Under the pieces are notes generated by a model. The model was not told where the DNA came from. It ran no database searches and saw only the letters and a program-made list of their open reading frames with translations. Both the position numbers and the translations under genes were made by a program. A stretch of DNA of 64,000 nucleotides from Trogon surrucura (lineage: Eukaryota; Chordata; Aves; Trogoniformes; Trogonidae): positions 117,691,161-117,755,160 of the forward strand of contig CM036618.1 in NCBI GenBank assembly GCA_020746105.1, written 5' to 3'. Position 1 is the first letter of the stretch. Each line of letters starts with the position of its first letter. Below are positions 37,842 to 46,752 of this stretch, in pieces.

Positions 37842-37868
37842 AGAAACTGCACTGCGTTGCAGAATTAA
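37437..37868 (+). pseudogene. gag: gag 5' remnant (matrix-like)
   Basis: An open frame of 143 codons begins at the ATG after the leader. Roughly the first 120 residues look like a retroviral matrix start: charged helices, tryptophans in the WREVGDFLWD stretch, and a Lys/Ala-rich helix. At about 37800 the frame runs into an A-tract that encodes a long lysine run, and it stops soon after in sequence with no gag resemblance. A myristoylation-type Gly at position 2 is not present. It cannot give a functional Gag. Confidence 0.8.
37801..37839 (+). repeat. A-tract inside the provirus
   Basis: About 31 uninterrupted A at 37809-37839 after a short AGAAAAAG lead-in. It marks the point where gag homology ends. 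Confidence 0.95.
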
Positions 37869-38118
37869 GACTTTCGTCCTTGAGCTGAGCTCTTTTCTAA
37901 ACAAGTGCATAACTCTTGCTTGTTAATTACGAAAAGAGACCCTGACCAGCCAGGTACAGCTCATGTTGAGAGCTTGTCCGTGAGAATGAAGATAAGACGC
38001 TTCTTGTACACCAGATGTGCATGGGAGTGAACGGGAGAGTATGATCAAAACAGACCTGGGAAATTCTGCTCTCCCTGTGTGATAACAGCGTGATTGAAGT
38101 AATACTTGAGCTAATAAG
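37840..38118 (+). other. Unassigned proviral segment between two A-tracts
   Basis: 279 bp with no recognisable viral domain in any frame and several stops in each. It is bounded on both sides by A-rich tracts. It could be a captured transcript fragment, strongly diverged gag, or filler from recombination. Confidence 0.5.
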
Positions 38119-38165
38119 AAAAAAAAAAAAAAAAAGGAAAGAAAAAAAGGAAGAAAAAAAAAAGA
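38119..38165 (+). repeat. Second A/purine-rich tract inside the provirus
   Basis: A17 followed by GGAAAG, A7, GGAAG and A10 before a G-rich end. The sequence is almost purely purine up to about 38195. Confidence 0.9.
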
Positions 38166-38184
38166 GGGGGGGAAGAAGGAAGAT

Positions 38185-38470
38185 CAGGATGAACCCCTGA
38201 AAGAGATCCTGAACAAACTCGCTGAATTATCAACTGGACAGCGAGAAATAGAAGAAACCCTTAAACCAGTTCAGCTCCCCCACTACCATCAGCTCCCTCA
38301 CTCAAGCCTGGTTTTCAAGCTTGAACCATAAAGGATCCTTTGCAACAGCGATGGAGCGGTGTCATCAGAGACGTTATAATAGAGGGAGATTGGGAAGCAG
38401 CCAGTTCGATTGAGTGTCCTGTTATTATTAATAACGGACAAGGGACTTGAGAACCGCATGATCCTGCATG
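38185..38470 (+). pseudogene. gag: gag middle remnant (capsid-start-like)
   Basis: Two frames carry gag-like sequence. An upstream helix-rich segment (about 38185-38330) ends in a TAA. A second, in another frame (about 38335-38470), resembles the betaretrovirus capsid N-terminal region around WSGVIRDVIIEGDW. The second is cut by an in-frame TGA at 38448-38450 and loses homology soon after. Nucleocapsid zinc knuckles are not present anywhere in the element. Confidence 0.65.
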
Positions 38471-38756
38471 ATGTGGCTGTGCAGCATCCTGTCACTTCAA
38501 CAGAACAGCAGCAACACGACCATGCACTGGGCCTGCCTGTTGAATCCCTTTGTTTCGCCCAGTGACGTGATGGGACCCTGAGGTACCGATTACCAACGAT
38601 GATATGGACTGGACTGGCAGAAGATGCTTACAGCTGATGGTAGAGCAATTGTGGGAAAATGTGACTGTTCTCAATGTTACCTGTTGTATTAATATGTATC
38701 CTCTTTGTGTGACTAACAATGAAGCTTATATTGGTTGTGTAATCAAAGCCACATAA
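38471..38756 (+). pseudogene. env: env surface-subunit remnant
   Basis: From about 38580 one frame shows a WTGRRC stretch, two Asn-Val-Thr glycosylation sequons and a cysteine-rich patch ending in a stop near 38754, like the N-terminal part of a retroviral surface glycoprotein. Upstream of it the frame has stops. The junction from gag-like to env-like sequence lies near 38470-38500, so all of pol was lost between them. It encodes no complete receptor-binding or fusion function. Confidence 0.6.
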
Positions 38757-39059
38757 TAGGTGTTAAGGTTTATGTACTAACCAGCAGAGTGATCTTTCTT
38801 TAGCTAAAAGCAAGGCAGGGAAACCAGCTGCCTTTTGCTTTGTTAGAAGTGTGTGATTAAGGATCAAAGTATGATTTAGGGCGATGGGTGTGAGAACTTT
38901 GACAGGATGAATTAAGAGTTTAGTTAAGGCATTTTTGGTTATTACAGTTTTAATTGTTATAGGCTTACTTATGTTTAGTTGTTTGATAAGTATAATCAAG
39001 AAAATTATAAGCAAGCTAGCGGATGAAGCCTGGGTTGTCCAAAAAGAAAAAGGGGGATA
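38757..39059 (+). pseudogene. env: env transmembrane-anchor remnant
   Basis: A hydrophobic segment of about 20 residues is encoded around 38926-38990. It is followed by a basic stretch and a short cytoplasmic tail that reads into the 3' LTR, as in many betaretrovirus-like elements. A stop lies shortly upstream, and the ectodomain, furin site and fusion peptide are missing. Confidence 0.65.
39041..39057 (+). promoter_or_regulatory. Polypurine tract
   Basis: AAAAAGAAAAAGGGGGA, two bases (TA) before the 3' LTR. Intact and of normal length, it would prime plus-strand synthesis. Confidence 0.93.
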
Positions 39060-39461
39060 TGTAGAGGAATTTCTTGTGGAGCAGAGGCGCGGTATAACTT
39101 TAAAAACGTGGACAACCCAGCTTAGGCCTAAACAAAGGCTCTGTCCTTGAAGCTGCCTTGGAACACGGGGAGGAGGAGGTTTTATCTGTTTTGTGAGAGC
39201 TTTGCGAGATGCTTGGCTGGAGGTGCTGGGCCCGGGGGGAGAAGGGGGGGTGAGAGCCGCTTGCATAGTGGAATGGCACTACCCAATAAAACGCTGGCGC
39301 GTGTGAACCGGTAACTGACCAACTCTGGGAAGGGGCAGGCGCGGGGACACTGCTGAACTGTATATCTTGAGCTGTCCGGAGCAATAAAGGGAGAATTACT
39401 TGTAGCCATACCGGTGGGATTTGTCGTTGTCTTGACCGGCTCTCCGACAGGACCCTCTTCA
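39060..39461 (+). repeat. 3' LTR
   Basis: 402 bp, identical to the 5' LTR across the full length when compared line by line. Identity of LTRs implies very few generations since integration, or gene conversion. Confidence 0.97.
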
Positions 39462-39467
39462 CAAAAC
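39462..39467 (+). repeat. Provirus target-site duplication, right copy
   Basis: CAAAAC, matching the six bases before the 5' LTR. The empty site would read GGTCCAAAACCGCATT. Confidence 0.95.
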
Positions 39468-42400
39468 CGCATTTAAAATGAGCGTTTTCCTACGGTCACT
39501 CTGGCCGATACATGAATAACATGAAGTTATTTATTTGAGACATATGTAATTAAAAAAATTATTTATTTAAAGTGGTTCTAACCCTTTTTGGCGGGGCGCG
39601 TTTTCCCTGTGCGGAGAGTGACCTGCTGATGGCTCGGGGCGGTCTGGAACAACAGGGCCAAGTTGTTGTACTGAAGCTGATGGGGAGGGGAAAAGAAATA
39701 AATGAATTATTGCAGAATAGAGACCATAGCTGGAAATTGTTGGTCCTGCCTGCCTGGTAGGGATTGCAAGCCTGCTGGAAAGAAAGGAATCGGCCGAACA
39801 GGTTTGTTCCTGGTGTTCTTCTTAATTTAAACCTGATGCCTCCGAGGCGAAGGCCGTTAGCGTTTAGAGCAGCACAAGGAGCTCAGTGCGTTCAGTGCTC
39901 CTCAGGTGGCATTTTTTGTTCAGTGCTCCTCAGGTGGCATTTTTCTCCTTCGTGCCGCTGTCCCACCCAGCACTCGCTGGCCGGCCGGGGTGCGTTTCAG
40001 CACGAAGCTGGGTTTGGGGCTGGAGTCCCCACGCCTGCTCCCATCCTGGTGAGCAGGGCCAGGAAGGCACCGACTGGGCCGGGATTAACTGAAAAGAGAT
40101 ATTCTTTATTTTTATTTTTTTTTATCCTCGCCTTTGGAGAGCCTCAGGTCAAGGAATGAAGTGAAGTCAGCCAGAGCCAGGTGGATTTGCTGCCTGCCAG
40201 GAGCAGCCTGTGGACGGTGCAAAGGTCAGTTTTTTGCTCCCACCGCTCCTGGGGACATTTTGACTCAGCGAGTCCCGTGCCCTTGGAGCCCTGCTCCGTC
40301 CCCGCTCTCGTTCGTGTTGTGCCCTGTGCCTCCCCTCCCCACGGGGACCTGTTCCCTGGGCTCCCGTGGGATCCGCGGCCGTGCCGGGAGGAAGGTCGCG
40401 GCAGGAGCACGGGCCAGGGGAGGGGAGGCAGGAACGAGAGTTTCTGGCAGGAGGGAACAAGCTGGGACTCGCTGCCTTTGCAAACTCATCCCCAGGGCCA
40501 CGCCAGGGAGCCGTCCCTCCTGCCCGGCACGTTCCTCGCCCTTTCTCGGCCCCGCTGCTGCACCCGGGATTGCACAGTCCCGGCGTGTCTTCGCTTTCGT
40601 GTGTGGGACTTCAAACTGGTTGGACCAATTCGTGGCGGGTGATTCACGGGATGCGTTTCGGCCCTCGCCTTGTTCCCGTGGTGTCTTGTCGGCAGCTCGC
40701 GGTTTTTACGGACGTGCTCGCTCGCTGCCGTTCCGCAGCGCCGCCATCCCGGGAGCCCCCCCCGGCCACGCGCCGGGCACTGCCCCATCACACGGCCAGG
40801 ACATCCATCCTGATCCTTTCCACAAGTAATTCTGGGTGCCCTGACGTGATCCCTGAGCCATTCATTCGAGGCTTTTCGGTAACAGAAATTGAGTGGCAGA
40901 GGTGATTAGGTGATATTTTTATTATTTCAGTTTTGGTTACGTTAGGGTTGGGCAAACGTAACCATCCGAAATTTGGTTTGTAGTGATGAGCAGTGGGACT
41001 GGCGAGGCCGCGCAGTGTTTGGGGAGCAATCTGTAGCGCTGGAAGGGTTAGGGGGGTTGTTTTTAACTCTGCTTAGAGCTACCTCTGCTCTCTGCATCTG
41101 AGGCTGTCACCAAGTGCTGGTGGGAGGTCACGTAAATAGGGGTGGCCTCGCAGCCACCATTGCTTCTGCCAGAGCTGTCACCTGCATCTGAGACATCACG
41201 GAGCAAACTGCAACGTCGGCTCTTCCCCGGCTCCCCTGCCCAGCTGCCTCCCTAAATTGTTTTCCTTTCCAAGGTGGGAGCAGCAAAATCCAGTTTTGCC
41301 TCCCTGGCCGAGGCAGCTGTGAGTCAGTGTGCTCGTGCGGTTCGTCAGCGGGAGGAGCTGGTCTGAGGAACCGTGACCGTGACGCCGTTGGAGCGCAGCC
41401 AGCTCGGGTCGGCGCTGGTGGGGCACCCTGGGCTTTGCTTTCTCCCTGTTTGGCAGCATTAGAGGGCAGGACACGGAGCAGCTGCTGCCTGGTGAAGGCT
41501 GCCAGCGCCGCCAGGTAATCCCCAAAGGCTTTTGAGATCCTGGAGCTGGGCTGCTCCTGTCCTGACCCCCGAGCCCGGCCCCGGATGGAAGCTCCGTAGC
41601 TGGGATCGAGTCTTGCTGCTGGTGCTGGATCATCTCTGGGCTGGGCTGGCCAGCCCCTCTGTGGTTTTTGGGTCTCCCGGCTGCTTCTGTTGGTACGTGT
41701 TTCAACCTGGGGGTTACGATCTGGGTTCAGACCCGGTTCTTGCTTTCACCCAGGGAAAGCTGAGGTCTGGCAGCTCAGCTCACCAGACCTTCCTCAGACC
41801 CTGGTGTGGCCTAAAGCCGTGTCCTGGTCCACAGAGGTCCACGCCTGTCGCCTGTCCTGGTGTGTGGCACCGGGTGGTCTGCGGCTTTGGAGAAGGAGTA
41901 ACGCACAGGACAGGTGCTCTGCAAACTGAGAACAGTTGCTCCTCAGCCCCCGAATTAGAGCATTAACTTGTCTGTCTTCTCTGTCTGGGGGCAGCCGTTA
42001 GTGGCTGCAGCGACCCAGGGCTGCAGCAGGAGCAGCTCCTTTAGGAGGGAGAGGTGCGGAAGCCGAGAACTGTGCTTCAGACACGCCTGTCTTGAAATGG
42101 ATAGCCCCTCGCCTTCACGCTCGGAGCCAGCTGCCTGCCCTCGCTTGAAAATGCTGCTCTCTACTGAAACAGTCCAGACGTGAAGCCCGCCTCGTCCACG
42201 GCCCCCTGAGTTTGTGTCCCCTCACGCTGAAGTTCCCCTCTGGATTTTTCTTCCCCCAGTGGGGTCTCCTGCTTCCCCCCCCCCTTTAATGATGAGGCAG
42301 ATCTGCCCCATCGAGTGTTCCCATCGAACAGGGCAGGCGAGGGGAAGGGAGGCAGACCCCTGAGTGTGGCAACGCTGGCAGATTTAGGAGGAAAGCGTTG

Positions 42401-44569
42401 ACTGGACTAAGGTGCCACCTTGGCTGCAACGATATTACCCCCGGGCGGGCCTGAAGCAGGAGGAAGGTGGTGGTAGGTGACAACACTAGAGGGGAGCGGG
42501 TTCTGTCCCTCCGTGCCTTCCCTCCAGAGCAGGAGGCAGGAGCTGCCTTAGCTCTGCCAGGGGGTTGTGAGCAATACAGGAGCTGCCCGAATAATCCCTT
42601 CCTTGCGCCAGCTGCGGGGCTGTGCACGGGGAGAGCAAGACTGACACTACGCTGCCCGGGTATTGTCTTGTAGCAAACTTCCAGTGTTTCGTGGCTGCCT
42701 TTTTTTTTTTATTTTTTCACCCCTCTAATAAATGCAGAGCTTGGCACAAGAACAAAATCCGTGTCATCCCCGCTCGCACCAGGAAGGGAGATGTAAAGGC
42801 AGCAAGTACCGAAGGCTTCGGGCCAAACTGCGCAAGGGAGGGAGAGCGAGGGGAGGAACCAGGGGAGGGGGAGGAAGCCCAGAGAATAGGGGGAAAAGGA
42901 GAGGAAACAGGAGAGGAAATAGTCCGGGGAGAGTAACGTGAGGTGGGTAAGGCAGGGCCAGAAGAATGGAAGGAAATTCTTGCAGAAATGGGCAATTTGA
43001 AACCTGTTCCCTCTCGTGCCTTCCTCTGGCAGCTGCTCTCGATCTGGAGACATTTGGGGAGGAATTGGTTGGGTTTTGGGGATGTGCCAGTCGGAAAAAG
43101 GAGAGAGGGAAGGAGGACTGGGAAGAAACCTCCCTGCCCGTGACCCGGAGCAGCTGCTGTACCTGGAGCGTCAGTCCCAGAGGATGAGTTTGGAGGTGGG
43201 TGGGTGTGCCCAGCCCCCTGCCACCGCCACAGCATCCGTGGTCTCAGCTCCTTCCCCCTCCCTGGCCATCTCGTTATTTGGAGAAGGGGGAGTGGGAGGA
43301 AAAAAACCCATGATCTTGCTGGCCTGCTGCCAGTTGCTAAGGCAGCTTCTTCAAAAGGGAGAGGAGCCGTGGAGGGAGGGAGCTGCCTGGGGAGGAGGCA
43401 GATGATGTGCGCAGAGACTGGGTGGAGAGAGGAGCCCGCAAACCGCCGGCGACGGAGGCAAGTGGGACCCGCGGGCTCGGCGGAAGCAGAGGTGGAGGAG
43501 TCCGGAGGAAAGGGGCAAAATGGAAAAGGGGTGGGGGGAGACCGGGGAGAAAGAGCTCCTCACACGGCTCTGCTGTGGAGTCAGCATCCCTAGAGCCCCA
43601 TGTTAGCTGGGGGCCAGGGCAGCTCTACCAAGGGCTGCCTGTGGCTGGAGGTGGGTTGTGGGGTTTTTTTTTCCCCCTCAATGGCTTTTTCCCCTCTGTG
43701 GTTTCTCTGGTGAGCACGAGGTGCGTGTGGTCCAGGGAAGGCAGGGAGCGGGTTCACTCCCGTCGCCAACACAGGGAGGAACGCGTGTCCCTCCAGGCCT
43801 GGGTCGGACACGCAGGTTAGAGGTTCCCCCCACTCCCAGGAGAGGCCACCAGGAGCGCGGCAGGACGAGGATGCCTTTTGCTGTCCCCTCCTTGCCTGGG
43901 TGCTGTATTTGGGTGCGTTTCTGCCCACATGGCAAGGTTTGCAAAACGCAGTGACCGCCCGGCCGCAGCACTTCAACCCTCTCGTTATTTGGGCCTGGAG
44001 AGGAGCTGTCGGCTGCGCAGTTGCTGCGCTGGCTCTGAGCAACAGCAGAGCCAAATGCAGAGCTGGGCCGGCTTCGGGGCATCGCTACTGGCAAGGAGCT
44101 GCTCTGCCTGGGACCCCCACTCCTGGGGCACACTGGAAGGGGCACCTCACAGAGGGAGGGACTGGCCCTTGCTCCTGAGGGCACCCCAGATTCCTGTCAC
44201 CCCAAGAAACAAGGTAAGTGCCTGAACCTTCTGGTGCGGGAGACCTCAGACCTGAACCTCGTCCGCCGCAGGTCAGTGCCTGCGCTGGACCCCAAAGCTG
44301 CTTCCTGCTGCTCCTCGCGTCGGCGAGCTCAGAGCAGGGACTGGTTGTAGAGGCCCGGCAGCTGCCGGGGAGCCCTCCAGCTGGGGCAGGCACCGGAGGG
44401 CGATGCAGGTCGCCGGGTACCCCACTTCCAAAGCCCGGAGCAATGGGTTGCCCTTGCTGAGCTGGGAAACTACAAGGTCTGGAGCGGGAGGCGAGCCGCT
44501 CCCTTAAGGAAGGGGTGGTGGGGCTCTGCGTGTAGCCTCGGTGTTCTGGGCTGGAGGCCCAAAACGTGT
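39468..44569. other. Intergenic, GC-rich, no gene recognised
   Basis: Sequence becomes strongly GC-rich, with G-run/purine tracts at about 42835-42935 and 43496-43551. Long open frames such as those at 40134-40829 on the plus strand are Pro/Ala/Arg/Gly-rich products of base composition with overlapping frames of similar length on both strands. No domain, RNA gene or mobile element could be supported beyond a 26-bp tandem duplication at 39891-39944. Confidence 0.6.
39891..39944 (+). repeat. 26-bp tandem duplication
   Basis: Two identical 26-base copies at 39891-39916 and 39919-39944, each starting TTCAGTGCTCCTCAGG, with a period of 28. Confidence 0.95.
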
Positions 44570-45060
44570 ATCGTACATCGTACATTACTGCAAGGGGTCA
44601 GGAGAAGATGAGACACAGCGGTTCCTGAGTGGTTGCTGGGGTGCTCAGGGTATAGTTTCTGCTTAGGATGATTACGGATGGGAGGATAATAGCTGATGTT
44701 ACCTCATGTGAAATAGTTCATGCTACTCTCGTAGGGTGTATTTGGAGTTTGAGGCTCAGCCCGATCCTAGGATGGAACATACTGCTGGGCTGGGTATAGC
44801 TAGAAGAAAGAGAAAGCCCAGGTTTAAGTCGGCCAGAGGAAAGGGGAGTGGCAGGGGAGTTCGGACTGGGAGTGCTGGGAGCAGAGCTAACACGGGAGTC
44901 GCAAAGTATAGAAAGGGGGGAGGAGGTGGACGGACGGGTGGGTTCTTTACTAAATAGTTTCACCCCATCTGCAAGGGGCTGTAGAAACCCGAAGGGGCCT
45001 ATGATGTCAGGGCCTTTTCGGGCTTGTATGTAGCTTAGTAACGAGCCACGAGTGAGAAAA
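44570..45060 (-). pseudogene. MT-ND1: NUMT: nuclear copy of mitochondrial ND1 fragment
   Basis: On the minus strand the sequence reads [20 protein letters not shown], then [18 protein letters not shown]. This is the conserved quinone-channel loop of NADH dehydrogenase subunit 1 in the form typical of birds. After a frameshift the homology continues ([20 protein letters not shown], then a GSG-ASNSKYT block, EVTSAIIL, NYTLSTPATTQEPL) to about 44570. A TGA stands where ND1 has Trp near the end, as expected of the vertebrate mitochondrial code. Indels after the SKYT block and near the start, plus several stops, show it is a dead copy. Borders are approximate; the flanks carry no further mtDNA that could be recognised. 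Confidence 0.92.
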
Positions 45061-46109
45061 CGAGTTGTTAAACGGTAAGCAGCGGCAAAACCAGAGCAAC
45101 TTTGGGAACACGACAGTGGCACCTCCGCACGTCCTGCGTCAGGTGGATGCGCTGACACCTGGAAACGTCTGCACGGGAGCCGGCAGGGTGAGCACCGTCC
45201 TAGTCTGGGCGGGGAGCTGCTGGTAAAGCGCTCACACCATGGGCTTGGGTGCATTTCACCCCTCAGCACTCGCCAAGCACACACAGAATTTCAAATTCCC
45301 TGGGCTGGCTTGGTCATTCTTCCACTTGTCTTTGCGCCCCAGGTCCCCGCAGCCATTTGTCCCTGCGCAGCAGCTGGCGCTCGGGGCCCCAGGCTGCCGC
45401 GCCGGTAACATGAGCCAGTTCGCCGCAGCCGAGATGCTACGTGCGGCATGTCGGGACGCGGAAAACTTGCTGGTTTTCTGCCTGGTTGGTTTTTTTTTTT
45501 TTTTCCCCGATTTGTTCCAAGTCCAAAACGGAGCAGTCGTGTTTCCGTGGGTGTACGAAGTCAGGCGAAGCATGAGGGGATGGCGGGAAGAGGGGGGGGG
45601 GGTGACTTATTTGCCCGGCGCCGCAGCTGGGGCCAGCCCGAGCTCTGCTCCTGGGTCGCTTTATCGCCACAAAAGGCTTGAGCCAAAAAGAGGGATCTGG
45701 CCCCAAGAGCAAAACACCGGTCACCTGAGGGGCAGGGGGGAGGAGGGCACCGATAAATGAAGCGGTGGATTACGGTATCGGATAGTTCCTGCCGGGATTT
45801 AGTGCCCAGAGGTCAGCGCTTTACGGGTATTAAAAAGGGACAGATCTGTCCCAGCAGCTCCGCCCGCAGATCCTGAGCATCCCTCGGCGCTCACGGCCCC
45901 AACAGTGGTGACAGAAGGACACGGCCCCCATGGGCACCGCTGGGTGTCGGGGACAAAAGCCTCCCGCCGGGACCGGCCCCGCACGCGGCGACATTTCTTT
46001 TGTCCTGCAACGCAGAGCGGGGTGACACCGGGCTGTCCCTCCGTCGCCCCCTCCCGCGCCGCTGCCCAGGGGTCTGCGTGCCCCTCACCGGCCTCTTTTG
46101 CGGAGGGAA
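45061..46109. other. Intergenic, GC-rich, next to the SERTAD2 polyadenylation site
   Basis: CpG-rich sequence (especially 45810-46090) without a recognisable gene. Open frames here are short and composition-driven. Confidence 0.55.
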
Positions 46110-46124
46110 GGGACGGAGCCAGAG

Positions 46125-46143
46125 TTTATTTTAATCGTTTATT
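46125..46143 (-). terminator. SERTAD2: Tandem SERTAD2 polyadenylation signals
   Basis: AATAAA occurs twice on the minus strand, 13 bases apart (46138-46143 and 46125-46130). Sequence beyond them turns abruptly GC-rich. Confidence 0.75.
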
Positions 46144-46733
46144 GTATAATATAAAACTACAAAAGTAAGACTGCTCATTTCCATGTACATCTGTCCAATT
46201 GGTTTTGTTTTTTTCTGATTACAGCCCATACCTACATGTGAATACAGTAATCTGGTTTCAGATGTATATGTCTGTAATATTGCATAGAAAAGGCACAGCT
46301 CTAAGGTCTGTGGGAGGGGAAGGGGAAATACAGCCTTTTTTCTGTTTTTTTTTCTTCTTTTTTTTTTTTTTTTGACAATAACAAGCCCTGTTCAAACAAC
46401 CATGCACTGAACATGTCACACTATTTACACCTTTTCCAGAATCAGAACTAGACAGGAGTCGAGGTTGGGATTTTTATCTGCAATTTGTGTTTTAAAAGAG
46501 GTTCCAGAACTTACATTAGAAAGAAAAAGTGCGTAAAAAAAGAACTAATTTCTTAAAAAAAAAAAAGTTCAGTCTTGTTAATTAGAAGCACTGAAAGCAA
46601 CTTGCACAGAAGCAGGATACTGAAACCTGGTGGGGGAGGAAGACAAAACCCGAAACAAAACGAAACCCTGCAACAAGAACGAAAAGTCCACAATACGCCG
46701 GAGTGAATTAAACTGTCGGATGGGACCCGTTAT

Positions 46734-46752
46734 CATAGAATCATAGATATGA
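46734..46752 (-). mobile_element. Possible CR1 tail remnant
   Basis: ATCATAGAATCATAGAT matches the tandem ATCATAGA tail of CR1 in reverse orientation, inside the SERTAD2 3' UTR. It is very short and could be chance. Confidence 0.35.

Larger units (their letters stand above)
36840..39461 (+). mobile_element. Defective class II (betaretrovirus-like) endogenous provirus, 2622 bp
   Basis: A complete proviral frame: identical LTRs of 402 bp, TG...CA ends, 6-bp target duplication, primer-binding site of tRNA-Lys3 type, a splice donor before the gag start, and a polypurine tract two bases before the 3' LTR. The 1818-bp interior keeps a matrix-like gag start, a second gag piece resembling the capsid start, a short env surface-subunit piece and the env transmembrane anchor. 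Protease, reverse transcriptase and integrase are absent. Every coding piece is broken. Class assignment rests on the Lys primer site, duplication length and gag/env resemblance to betaretroviruses. With no pol it could only have moved using proteins supplied by another element. Confidence 0.93.

Noticed and set aside
40134-40829. 231-codon plus-strand frame
   Set aside because: Pro/Ala/Gly/Arg-rich, with equally long overlapping frames on both strands. Explained by base composition.
44212-44220. Perfect splice donor AAGGTAAGT in intergenic DNA, considered as a lncRNA exon end
   Set aside because: No acceptor, promoter or polyadenylation partner could be paired with it; one donor is expected by chance.
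44718-45284. 188-codon minus-strand open frame
   Set aside because: Its central part is the dead mitochondrial ND1 copy, and the ends are chance extension. It is not a nuclear gene.
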